Assembly: GCA_964244955.1 (NCBI GenBank) | Contig: CAXTKQ010000132.1 | Location: 1 to 10,526, forward strand | Source: Mucilaginibacter_A sp964244955 | GTDB taxonomy: Bacteria; Bacteroidota; Bacteroidia; Sphingobacteriales; Sphingobacteriaceae | Direction: 5' to 3' | DNA: 10,526 nt | Shown: one piece after another, positions 1 through 6,705 of the stretch | Layout: each line of letters opens with the position of its first letter | Position numbering within the stretch: the first letter of the stretch is position 1 | Notes under the pieces: generated by a model | What the model was told of the DNA's origin: nothing | The model's input: the letters and a program-made list of their open reading frames with translations, nothing else | Database searches by the model: none | Made by a program: the position numbers and the translations under genes

Positions 1-800
1 TAAATATCCGGCCAGCCATCGTTGTTTACATCGGTGATCGAAACCGAGTTGCCAAAGCCTTCCATCAATATCCCGGCTTCCTTGGTTACGTTGGTAAAAG
101 TGCCGTTGCCATTGTTTTTGTACAAACGGTCGTTGTTAACCGCGCTTCCATCAGCAATTTTAAGACGGTAAGCAACAGGCGTTCCCTTATCCAATACATT
201 CGTCAGCACATATAAATCCAGCAAGCCATCGTGGTTGTAATCAAAAAAGATACCTTGCGTGCTGTAGCCGTTATCATCAATGCCGTAAGCATGGGCAGAT
301 TCTTTAAAAGTTGGGATGCCATCCTTGTTTAGCTTTTGGTTGATGTACAATAAATTCCGGCGCTGGTTGGAGTCTTTGTTAAAAGAAGCACAAACATAAA
401 TATCCGGCCAGCCATCGGCATTGATATCAACCACAGAAACGCCGGTACACCAACGGCCTTCGCCGCCAACTGCTGCGGCATCGGTAATATCCTGAAATTT
501 TAAACCGCCTTTGTTCAGGTACATTTTGTTGGAAACCTGATTCCCGGCAAAATAAACGTCCGGCAAACCGTCGTGGTTAAAATCGCCAATGCCCACGCCG
601 GCACCGTTGTACAAATAAGGATGGTTTAAAATGTTCAGGCTATCGCTTTCGGTGATGGTATTTTTAAATTCAACACCGGTTTCGGATGCGGGAAGCAGTT
701 TAAAAAGCGTGTTGGCGTTATCTTTTTTAGAGCAGGAAGCACACGCAAAAGCGATCAGTATCGTGAGCAGTTTCGCGTGACGAAAGGAATTGTATAACAT
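1..800 (-). CDS. FG-GAP/VCBS-repeat lipoprotein, N-terminal part (runs off the left edge)
   Basis: The reading frame is open from an ATG at 800-798 to the window edge: 266 complete codons and no stop. The N-terminus has a basic start, a hydrophobic stretch (LLTILIAFACAS) and a likely lipidated Cys23 followed by SKKDN, the usual look of a Bacteroidota lipoprotein. Four calcium-binding FG-GAP loops of the form DxNxDGxxD are visible at residues 73-81 (DFNHDGLPD), 125-133 (DINADGWPD), 187-195 (DYNHDGLLD) and 257-265 (DVNNDGWPD), spaced 50-70 residues apart as in a beta-propeller. Related Bacteroidota proteins (CRTAC1/ASPIC-UnbV type) are often around 1,100 residues, so most of the protein may lie outside. 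It diverges from the haloperoxidase-like gene at 1227; similar pairs occur in relatives. The substrate or partner is unknown, but a surface binding or scaffold role is plausible. Confidence 0.88.
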   Translation of the reverse strand, partial: MLYNSFRHAKLLTILIAFACASCSKKDNANTLFKLLPASETGVEFKNTITESDSLNILNHPYLYNGAGVGIGDFNHDGLPDVYFAGNQVSNKMYLNKGGLKFQDITDAAAVGGEGRWCTGVSVVDINADGWPDIYVCASFNKDSNQRRNLLYINQKLNKDGIPTFKESAHAYGIDDNGYSTQGIFFDYNHDGLLDLYVLTNVLDKGTPVAYRLKIADGSAVNNDRLYKNNGNGTFTNVTKEAGILMEGFGNSVSITDVNNDGWPDI

Positions 801-965
801 GTTCTGTCCAGGTACTTTCTATAGTAAAACCTGCGTGATGGCAGCAGGTAATTAATCAAGGTTTATAGCGGTGAAATTACCATTTTTTTGTGCTTTATTT
901 TCCGAAAAAATTATAAAAATCAAACTGTTTTAGAACCTGTTTAAATTTGTTCAGGGTTGATCGGC

Positions 966-1062
966 ATGCTTCTTTTAGGCAGGTAAATTTGGTGTTGAGA
1001 GGAAAGGAGATTATTAAAAAAAGAGGAAGGGCCACTGATTTTTAGGTGGTAAAAGAAGCATC
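966..1062. repeat. Interspersed repeat A: inverted left/right pair, 97 bp
   Basis: The left unit starts ATGCTTCTTTTA (966-977). The right unit ends TAAAAGAAGCATC (1050-1062), preceded by the block TGATTTTTAG (1036-1045) and a four-base spacer GTGG. The two cores are perfect 12-nt inverted repeats. CCAC at 1032-1035 can pair with GTGG at 1046-1049 across a 10-nt loop. The base flanking the left core is C (965), where the complement of the right end would be G. Confidence 0.9.
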
Positions 1063-1163
1063 TGGAAAAATTTGAACCAGCTTTGTTTCTTCAAATCCTA
1101 TCAAAACTTCATCAAATTGTATCGCTTGATGTGGATAAATGTTAAATATATTTTATTAACCAT

Positions 1164-1171
1164 TAAATTTG
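1164..1171 (+). promoter_or_regulatory. Putative Bacteroidota -7 box for the haloperoxidase-like gene
   Basis: TAAATTTG matches the Bacteroidota -7 consensus TAnnTTTG exactly and lies 55 nt before the chosen ATG at 1227. I see no TTTG -33 element at the usual spacing, so this rests on the single motif plus position. No Shine-Dalgarno sequence precedes the ATG, which is normal for the phylum. Confidence 0.4.
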
Positions 1172-1226
1172 ACCTTTGCCAATTTGCCGGCTATCAAAAC
1201 CTGAACTGATTTCTTTCTGCTTTTAT

Positions 1227-2549
1227 ATGCGTAAGTTGTTCTATGTTTCTTTAATTTCTTTGTTGCTGACCGCGTGTTCTGCACACCGAAACGACTGGAA
1301 AAAATCAACCGAAAACGCGGATTACATCCATCGTTCCATCCAGGAAGTTACCGATGTAATGCTGTACGATATTTATTCGCCGCCGGTGGCCAGCCGTATT
1401 TATGCTTACATCAGCGTGGCAGGTTATGAAGCGGCAGTCAACGGCAACAGCAAATACATTTCGCTTTCGGGGCAGTTGCACGGTTTGGATTCTTTGCCAA
1501 AACCTGATCCGCATAAAAAATACAGCTTTAACCTGGCGGCTTCCCATGCTATTTTAACCGTCGGGAAAACGCTGGTAACTTCGGAAGGGCGGATCGAAGG
1601 TTTCCATACCAAATTGATGCAGGAGTTTAAAGATGCAGGCATGCCGGACGACGTGTATGAAAATTCCATCGCCTACGGCAACCAAGTAGCCGACAAAATT
1701 TTGGCCTGGGCAGCAAAAGACAAATACAAACAAACGCGGTCTTTATCTAAATACGATGTTTTAAGCGATGACGGCTCTTGGAAACCAACCCCGCCTGCTT
1801 ATATGAAAGCCGTTGAACCCAACTGGAGCAAACTGCGGCCTTTTATCATAGATTCGGCACAGCAGTTTAAGCCTTTGCCTGCCCCGGCTTTTTCATCAAA
1901 ACCTGCAAGTTCTTTTTATAAACTGGCTTTGGCGGTCCATGATGCAAATGTTCATCTAACCGAAGAGCAAAAAGACATTGCCAATTTTTGGGACTGCAAT
2001 CCGTTTAGGGTAAATACCAACGGGCATACGATGTTTGCGGTCAAAAAAATCTCGCCGGGCGGCCATTGGATCAATATTGCGCATTTGGCCTGCAAAAAAG
2101 CAAAAGCAGATTATGTAAAAACAGCCGAAACTTATGCCTGTTTGGCGGTTGTTATTGCAGATGGTTTTATCAGTTGCTGGGACGAAAAGTACAGGAGCAA
2201 AGTCATCCGGCCGGAAACTTATATCAACCAATACATTGACCAGGCTTGGATGCCGCTGCTGCAAACGCCGCCTTTTCCCGAATATACCAGCGGACATAGT
2301 GTTGTTTCCGTTGCCTCCGCCAAAATGCTGACCAAGCTTTTTGGGGATAATTTTAGCTTTGCAGATTCTACGGAAGTACGGTTTGATATTCCGGTCCGCA
2401 CGTTTAAATCCTTTAACCAAGCGGCCAAAGAAGCAGCCATCAGCCGTTTTTACGGCGGCATCCATTACATCCCTTCCATTGAAAACGGGATGGACGAAGG
2501 CGGCAAAATTGCAGAATTTGCCATGCAAAAGTTAAAAACGAGAAGGTAA
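1227..2549 (+). CDS. Vanadium-dependent haloperoxidase-like PAP2 lipoprotein
   Basis: 440 residues from the ATG at 1227. An upstream ATG at 1176 in the same frame would bury the signal peptide, so the inner start is preferred: it gives MRKLFYVSLISLLLTAC, a textbook lipoprotein signal with lipobox LTAC and Cys17. The three vanadate/phosphate-binding motifs of the PAP2/haloperoxidase superfamily are present in order: K-x6-RP (Lys321, Arg328, Pro329), TSGH (354-357, His357 being the family's acid-base or stabilising histidine) and SRFYGGIH (Arg407, His413, the residue that binds vanadate or becomes phosphorylated). The length and the CWDEKY context fit the bacterial haloperoxidase-like branch rather than short PAP2 phosphatases. 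Family members oxidise halides with hydrogen peroxide or hydrolyse phosphate esters; sequence alone does not separate these. The protein probably sits in a membrane facing the periplasm or the outside. The FG-GAP lipoprotein lies divergently upstream. Confidence 0.9.
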   Translation: MRKLFYVSLISLLLTACSAHRNDWKKSTENADYIHRSIQEVTDVMLYDIYSPPVASRIYAYISVAGYEAAVNGNSKYISLSGQLHGLDSLPKPDPHKKYSFNLAASHAILTVGKTLVTSEGRIEGFHTKLMQEFKDAGMPDDVYENSIAYGNQVADKILAWAAKDKYKQTRSLSKYDVLSDDGSWKPTPPAYMKAVEPNWSKLRPFIIDSAQQFKPLPAPAFSSKPASSFYKLALAVHDANVHLTEEQKDIANFWDCNPFRVNTNGHTMFAVKKISPGGHWINIAHLACKKAKADYVKTAETYACLAVVIADGFISCWDEKYRSKVIRPETYINQYIDQAWMPLLQTPPFPEYTSGHSVVSVASAKMLTKLFGDNFSFADSTEVRFDIPVRTFKSFNQAAKEAAISRFYGGIHYIPSIENGMDEGGKIAEFAMQKLKTRR

Positions 2550-2597
2550 AATGGGAAAGCGGCGGGCTTGTATTTTAAATTTATTGGATTAATAGGC

Positions 2598-2708
2598 GAT
2601 GCTTCTTTTATCGGCATAAATTTGGTAAGCCAGAAATCAAGAAACTTAACCAGCAAAAAACATTGCCCCTAAATTATGTTATGATTTTTAGGGGATAAAA
2701 GAAGCATC
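2598..2708. repeat. Interspersed repeat B: inverted left/right pair, 111 bp
   Basis: Left unit GATGCTTCTTTTA (2598-2610) and right unit TAAAAGAAGCATC (2696-2708) form perfect 13-nt inverted ends. The right inner block is TGATTTTTAG (2682-2691) with four-base spacer GGGA. A nested stem, CCCCTAAA (2666-2673) with TTTAGGGG (2687-2694), overlaps the right unit. The element lies between the ends of two rightward genes and could also help end transcription from the haloperoxidase-like gene, although there is no classic U-tract. Confidence 0.9.
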
Positions 2709-2759
2709 CAAAACAAACAGAACTGATTTAAAACAAACAACCCTTAATTAATTACGGTG

Positions 2760-3872
2760 ATGAAAAAAAGCAACTTAAAACAAACCTTGGCCAACCTTAA
2801 AAAGATGCTCATCGTGATGGTGGTTATTGGCGCAGCCAAAAACGCTGCTGCCCAACAGCCTTTGCGGGTAGTGGTGGCCGGTTTAAACCACGACCATGTG
2901 CATGGAATTTTAAGCCAATATGGCAAAGGCAAAGTTGACATTGTTGGCATAGCCGAACCAAATAAGCAGTTGTGGCAAAAATTTGGCAAGATTTATCATT
3001 TGCCCGAATCCTTGTTTGCCAGCGACCTGAAACAATTGGTGGTACAGAAAAAACCGGATGCCGTATTGGGCTACAATGCCGTAGGAAAACATTTGGAAGT
3101 AGTTGAAATATGCGCGCCCTTAGGGATTCCGGTGATGGTAGAAAAACCATTGGCCGCAACTTTGGCGCAGGCAAAGCAAATTGAAGCATTGGCCAATAAA
3201 TACCACATCAAAGTGTTGACCAACTTTGAAACCACCTGGTACCCTTCGTATGCAGATGTTTACAACACAATTGAAAAAGACAGCATTGGCCGGATCAGAA
3301 AAATGGTGGTGCACGACGGGCACCAGGGTCCGAAAGAAATTGGCTGCAGCCCGGAGTTTTTAAGCTGGCTGACAGACCCGGTATTAAACGGAGCTGGTGC
3401 CTTGAACGATTTTGGATGTTACGGTGCAGATTTGATGACCTGGCTGATGAAAGGGCGAAAACCTATCGCCGTTACGGCTGTTGCGCGGCACTACCGGCCT
3501 GCTGTTTACCCTAAAGTCGAGGACGATGCAACGATTATTGTAGAATACCCGGAAGCTACCGGCCTGATTGAAGCTTCCTGGAACTGGCCTTTTTCGATCA
3601 AAGATTTAGAGGTTTTTGGGGAAATAGGCTACTTGCACGCCTTAAATAATGAAAATATTACCAGCCGGATGCGGGAAAATATCAAAGGCACAAAAAAAGC
3701 CAGGCCATTGGCCGAACAGATTGCATCCCCGATTGCGTACCTCACGGCTGTCCTTCAAAACAAGCTTCCGGGAACCGATGATTTATCGTCCTTAAAATAC
3801 AACATGATCGTGATGGAAATACTGGACGCGGCAAAACGCTCGGCAGCAACCGGTAAAAGAGTGGTTTTATAA
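2760..3872 (+). CDS. Secreted Gfo/Idh/MocA family oxidoreductase
   Basis: 370 residues. The ATG at 2760 directly follows an in-frame GTG at 2757; ATG is preferred. A Sec signal peptide is predicted: basic n-region to Lys15, hydrophobic core MLIVMVVIGA and cleavage near AAA-QQP (about residues 29-34). The mature N-terminus begins a Rossmann fold (LRVVVAGLNHDHVHG, 35-49), where the usual GxGxxG is altered to AGLNHDHVHG. The family catalytic motif EKP is at 128-130 (Lys129). GALNDFGCYGADL (213-225) matches the D-x-G-x-Y active-site segment seen in glucose-fructose oxidoreductase-like members, with Tyr221. Such enzymes use bound NAD(P) to oxidise or reduce sugars. Export suggests a tightly held cofactor, since free NAD is scarce in the periplasm. 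It converges on the GMC operon; a joint role in 3-keto-glycoside metabolism is an inference. The substrate cannot be read from the sequence. Confidence 0.88.
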   Translation: MKKSNLKQTLANLKKMLIVMVVIGAAKNAAAQQPLRVVVAGLNHDHVHGILSQYGKGKVDIVGIAEPNKQLWQKFGKIYHLPESLFASDLKQLVVQKKPDAVLGYNAVGKHLEVVEICAPLGIPVMVEKPLAATLAQAKQIEALANKYHIKVLTNFETTWYPSYADVYNTIEKDSIGRIRKMVVHDGHQGPKEIGCSPEFLSWLTDPVLNGAGALNDFGCYGADLMTWLMKGRKPIAVTAVARHYRPAVYPKVEDDATIIVEYPEATGLIEASWNWPFSIKDLEVFGEIGYLHALNNENITSRMRENIKGTKKARPLAEQIASPIAYLTAVLQNKLPGTDDLSSLKYNMIVMEILDAAKRSAATGKRVVL

Positions 3873-3924
3873 GATTGTTGCTGTTGGTTGGTCAGGATTT
3901 ATTATTTGCCGGAAATTGAAAACA

Positions 3925-4019
3925 ATGCTTCTTTTATCGGGTAAAATTTAGTCTTTGAATTTTATCTGATAAAAGAAGCATCTAAAGCTCACTAATTTTT
4001 GGGTGATAAAAGAAGCATC
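3925..4019. repeat. Interspersed repeat C: left-right-right triplet between convergent genes
   Basis: There is one left unit (ATGCTTCTTTTA, 3925-3936) and two right units in direct orientation (TAAAAGAAGCATC at 3970-3982 and at 4007-4019). The first left/right pair (58 bp) is almost a continuous palindrome: the complementary blocks TAAAATT (3942-3948) and AATTTTA (3958-3964) extend the stem inward from the TTTTATC/GATAAAA cores. The second right unit has block TAATTTTTGG, spacer GTGA, and a TCAC/GTGA stem with a 10-nt loop in the same geometry as repeat A. Lying between convergent stops, it may also act as a two-way terminator. Confidence 0.9.
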
Positions 4020-4052
4020 GAAAATAAAAGGAACAAAGTATATGAAGCAGAT

Positions 4053-4679
4053 TTAAACATGCTCCATGCCGTAATGCTTTAACACATCTTCTGGCACGCC
4101 CGTCCACCGGTTTGGCGAATTGCCAACATAGCCAATATCTTTGATGCCTATTTTACTGGTATAAAAGCCGGAAGCGGTAAGGTCGCGCATTCGGTTAAAA
4201 AATATCACGCCCGGTTTCATTTCCGGTTTAGCCTTTAGCGGATAGGCTATTTCGGTAACCATTTCTATTTGCTGTTGCGGTGTGCAATCTGTAAAAGTAT
4301 GGTTATAGCGGTTCATACATTGCAAATCAAGCCAGCGCAGGCCGCCACGCATTGGCGTCTGGTGTTCAGGAATATCTTTTACGATAAACTCTATAAAATC
4401 CGGCACTTTGGCATCCGATGCACTTCCCGAATGCGCATCTTTCGGGATAATGATATCGCCCAAAACCGTTATCGTTGCCATTTCCTGCTTGGTAAAAAAT
4501 GTTTCGGCCTTTAGCTTTTTGTCCCGGTCTATTTCGTAAGGCTGTCGGCCTGCTTCGTCTCCAGCCGGGGTTGCCGCAACTTCTGCTGTTTTGTTTGTAT
4601 CCTGTTTACAGGCATCCAGTAGTACGGCTGTTGAAAGTGTGGCTAAGCCTAATGCTTTTAAAGAATCGCGTCTGTTCAT
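4053..4679 (-). CDS. Gluconate 2-dehydrogenase subunit 3 family protein (small subunit of a GMC dehydrogenase)
   Basis: 208 residues. The N-terminus MNRRDSLKALGLATLSTAVLLDAC is a twin-arginine (Tat) signal ending in a lipobox-like LLDAC (Cys24), so the protein may be exported folded and lipid-anchored. After a low-complexity linker (about 28-48), the body shows the family pattern: FFTKQEMATITVLGDIIIPKD (61-81), a KVPDFIEFIV segment (91-100) and a C-terminal GFYTSKIGIKDIGYVG (171-186). In known FAD-dependent glucose, gluconate and glucoside dehydrogenases, this subunit carries the catalytic subunit through Tat by a hitchhiker route and is needed for its folding. Its gene follows the GMC gene after 20 nt, so the two are almost certainly cotranscribed and form one complex. 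No cytochrome c subunit, the usual third partner, is in the window. Confidence 0.9.
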   Translation of the reverse strand: MNRRDSLKALGLATLSTAVLLDACKQDTNKTAEVAATPAGDEAGRQPYEIDRDKKLKAETFFTKQEMATITVLGDIIIPKDAHSGSASDAKVPDFIEFIVKDIPEHQTPMRGGLRWLDLQCMNRYNHTFTDCTPQQQIEMVTEIAYPLKAKPEMKPGVIFFNRMRDLTASGFYTSKIGIKDIGYVGNSPNRWTGVPEDVLKHYGMEHV

Positions 4680-4699
4680 TGTAATATTGAAAATAGCGG

Positions 4700-6442
4700 T
4701 TAAACGTTTAATTTTTTTCTTTGCTCGAGGATATATTCGCTTGTGCGCATAGACAGGGCCAAAATTGTCCAGGTCGCGTTTTTATCGCCTTGCTGCACAA
4801 AAGGGGAAGCATCCACCACAAACAGGTTTTTACAATCATGGGCCTGGCACCATTTGTTTAAGGCTGATTTTTTAGGGTCGTCTCCCATTCTTACGGTGCC
4901 TACTTCATGGATGATTTTGCCTGGTGCTTCGAGGCCGTAATTGGTTTCCGGGCCGGGAATATCCGAAGTGATGATGGCGCCCATTTCGTGCATGATAGAC
5001 TGAAAGGTTTCCTGCATGTGTTTTGCCTGTTTAATTTCGGCATCCGTCCATTTATAATGAAACCTTAACACAGGGATACCATATTTGTCCACTACGTTAG
5101 GGTCTATTTCGCAATAATTGTCTTCCCTTGCGATAGCGGTACCGCGGCCTGCCATGCCCACTTGTGTGCCATAAAAACGGCGGTAGTCATCTTTTAAAGA
5201 AACACCAAAACCACCGGCTTCTTTCTTTTTGCCATCGCGCCCCGGCACCAGTCCGTTAAAAGCTTGGATGCCGCCCGAAAAACCATAAGAAGGCATATGC
5301 AGGCCGCCGCCATACTCGATATGGTAACCGCGCGGAAAATCCAATTTTTTATTGTCCAGCCACCAAGGCGTATAAATATGCACGCTGCCTACGCCGTCTT
5401 CATTGTAGCGTTTGCGGTCCATCAACTGCGGCAAAAAACCGCCCAAACTTGCACCGGTAGAATCATGGATATATTTACCTACAATGCCGCTGCTGTTTGC
5501 CAGGCCGCCGGGGTGATTGGCCGAGACGGAGTTAAGCAGCAAACGCGCTGTTTCTCCGGCACTTGCGCCTAAAATCACAATTTTGGCATTCACCTGGTAT
5601 TCCTGTAAATCTTTCCTGTCCACATAGGAAACGCCGGTGGCCTGGCCATCATGGCCGGTCAAAACTTCGCGTACCATGGCGTTCGTGATCACCTTTAAAT
5701 TACCGGTTTTTATGGCCGGGATAACCAAACAGGAGGAAGAAGAAAAATCTGCATAAACCTTACAGCTACGGCCGCATTGCCCGCAGTAAAAGCACGAACC
5801 GCGGTCTTTGTTGTTGGGCAATGCCTCTGTCAAAACCGAACCTCTGCCCGTGATTACTTTTACGCCGGCTTTGGTTGCGCCTTGTTTGATAAACAATTCG
5901 TTGAGGCGTGGTTTTGGCGGAGGCAAAAAGATGCCATCCGGTTCGTTTTCCAGCCCTTCCACGGTGCCGTACACACCGATCAGCCGGTCAACTTTGTCAT
6001 AAAAAGGTTTTACATCAGCATAAGTAATTGGCCAATCATCGGTCAAACCATCCAAATGATGGCTTTTAAAATCGTTCGGGCCCATCCGCAACGAGATACG
6101 GCCCCAATGGTTGGTGCGGCCGCCCAGCATCCTTGCCCGAAACCAGTTGAATTCTGTTTTATCTTTAGTGGTATAAGGTTCGCCATCCAGTTCCCAGCCG
6201 CCATAAGCTGCGTCAAAATCGCCGAAAGGGCGTGTTGTGGCGGCCCCTCTTCTTGGTGATTCGTACGGGAATTTCAATTGCTGCGAATCTTTGGCCGGGT
6301 CAAAATACGCGCCGGCCTCAAGCATTAATACTTTTAAGCCTGCATGTGCCAAAACATAACCGGCCATACCGCCGCCGGCGCCCGAGCCAACAATTACAGC
6401 ATCATAAGTGGTACCTGATTTTTTGATTTGAAAATCACTCAT
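4700..6442 (-). CDS. GMC family FAD-dependent oxidoreductase (catalytic subunit of a sugar/glycoside dehydrogenase)
   Basis: 580 residues, no signal peptide. The FAD-binding Rossmann motif VIVGSGAGGG (16-25) is followed by LEAG (41-44), whose Glu binds the ribose. GGRTNHWGRISLRM (107-120) is the GMC FAD loop. A four-cysteine cluster, C-x2-C-x2-C-x3-C (Cys217, 220, 223, 227), resembles the Fe-S-binding segment of bacterial FAD-glucose dehydrogenases and could pass electrons onward. The C-terminal active-site pair is present: His512 in HEVGTVRMG and Asn555 in DKNATWTI. Paired with the small subunit downstream, it fits the gluconate/glucose/glucoside-3-dehydrogenase branch, acting in the periplasm on free sugars or glycosides. 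Glucoside C3 oxidation is plausible because related Bacteroidota pairs do this and an exported Gfo/Idh/MocA protein is nearby, but the exact substrate is not determinable. It is the first gene of a two-gene operon. Confidence 0.92.
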   Translation of the reverse strand: MSDFQIKKSGTTYDAVIVGSGAGGGMAGYVLAHAGLKVLMLEAGAYFDPAKDSQQLKFPYESPRRGAATTRPFGDFDAAYGGWELDGEPYTTKDKTEFNWFRARMLGGRTNHWGRISLRMGPNDFKSHHLDGLTDDWPITYADVKPFYDKVDRLIGVYGTVEGLENEPDGIFLPPPKPRLNELFIKQGATKAGVKVITGRGSVLTEALPNNKDRGSCFYCGQCGRSCKVYADFSSSSCLVIPAIKTGNLKVITNAMVREVLTGHDGQATGVSYVDRKDLQEYQVNAKIVILGASAGETARLLLNSVSANHPGGLANSSGIVGKYIHDSTGASLGGFLPQLMDRKRYNEDGVGSVHIYTPWWLDNKKLDFPRGYHIEYGGGLHMPSYGFSGGIQAFNGLVPGRDGKKKEAGGFGVSLKDDYRRFYGTQVGMAGRGTAIAREDNYCEIDPNVVDKYGIPVLRFHYKWTDAEIKQAKHMQETFQSIMHEMGAIITSDIPGPETNYGLEAPGKIIHEVGTVRMGDDPKKSALNKWCQAHDCKNLFVVDASPFVQQGDKNATWTILALSMRTSEYILEQRKKLNV

Positions 6443-6507
6443 AAAAACGAAATAGAAATTGGTTAATAGTTGTCAGCAATCAGCTATCAGAAACACAGCA
6501 ACAGGGT

Positions 6508-6534
6508 TAATTTTTACCCGGTAAAAGAAGCATC
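6508..6534 (+). repeat. Interspersed repeat D: solo right unit
   Basis: Block TAATTTTTAC (6508-6517), spacer CCGG and core TAAAAGAAGCATC (6522-6534) fit the right-unit pattern exactly, but no left unit is nearby on the expected side. TTTTACC/GGTAAAA around 6512-6526 forms a near-perfect small hairpin, and GGGT (6504-6507) can pair with ACCC (6516-6519). It would lie in the 5' untranslated region of the GMC operon if the box at 6588-6595 is used. Confidence 0.85.
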
Positions 6535-6587
6535 GTGTTCCCTTTAAAAAGTAATATTTAATGTATTGGTTTAATGGTTTTGATTGC

Positions 6588-6595
6588 TAAAGATA
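6588..6595 (-). promoter_or_regulatory. Possible -7 box for the GMC operon
   Basis: On the minus strand this reads TATCTTTA, seven of eight positions of TAnnTTTG, followed by GC as in many Bacteroidota promoters. It sits about 145 nt before the GMC start. No -33 TTTG is seen at normal spacing, so the call is weak. Confidence 0.22.
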
Positions 6596-6637
6596 GTTTA
6601 TATTTTTCTTACAGCCTTTATCCGAAAGCAATTTATA

Positions 6638-6705
6638 ATGCTTCTTTTATGCCTATAAATTTTGTGCCTGAAACACACTGATTTTTATGCGATAAAAGAA
6701 GCATC
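6638..6705. repeat. Interspersed repeat E: inverted left/right pair, 68 bp
   Basis: Left unit ATGCTTCTTTTA (6638-6649) and right unit TAAAAGAAGCATC (6693-6705), the latter preceded by TGATTTTTAT (6679-6688) and spacer GCGA. The two arms can fold back over most of their length. It lies downstream of the GH92 gene ending at 6793 and may also serve as an mRNA 3' end structure. Confidence 0.9.

Larger units (their letters stand above)
801..1226. other. Divergent intergenic region (426 bp)
   Basis: No gene is supported here. The stretch separates the divergent FG-GAP lipoprotein and haloperoxidase-like genes, so it should hold promoters for both. It contains one inverted pair of the interspersed repeat (966-1062) and a -7-like box for the rightward gene (1164-1171). 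I could not find a convincing promoter for the leftward gene; the AT-rich tract at about 885-925 gives only imperfect matches to TAnnTTTG. Confidence 0.6.

Noticed and set aside
382..397. TTAAAAGAAGCAC inside the FG-GAP gene, resembling the repeat core
   Set aside because: It lacks the CATC tail and the inner AT block at the right spacing, and it encodes a normal stretch (ASFNKD) of the protein.
1956..2528. Long open frame on the minus strand opposite the haloperoxidase-like gene
   Set aside because: No family resemblance; the plus strand holds all three catalytic motifs of a recognised family.
1032..4006. A conserved covarying four-base stem (CCAC/GTGG in A, TCAC/GTGA in C) as proof of structured repeat units
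   Set aside because: Only two units form the full stem (F forms three pairs); most units cannot pair the four-base spacer at this position, so covariation is not shown.
4803..4813. GGGGAAGCATCC inside the GMC gene, resembling the repeat tail
   Set aside because: It has no TAAAA core; it encodes the conserved VDASPF segment of the GMC family.
5777..6259. 160-codon open frame on the plus strand opposite the GMC gene
   Set aside because: Antisense shadow of well-conserved FAD and cysteine motifs; no recognisable protein and no plausible start context.
966..6705. Repeat pairs as plain rho-independent terminators
   Set aside because: The stems are AT-rich and conserved in primary sequence, including outside the stem, and one unit lies upstream of an operon; termination may be a side effect but does not explain the family.
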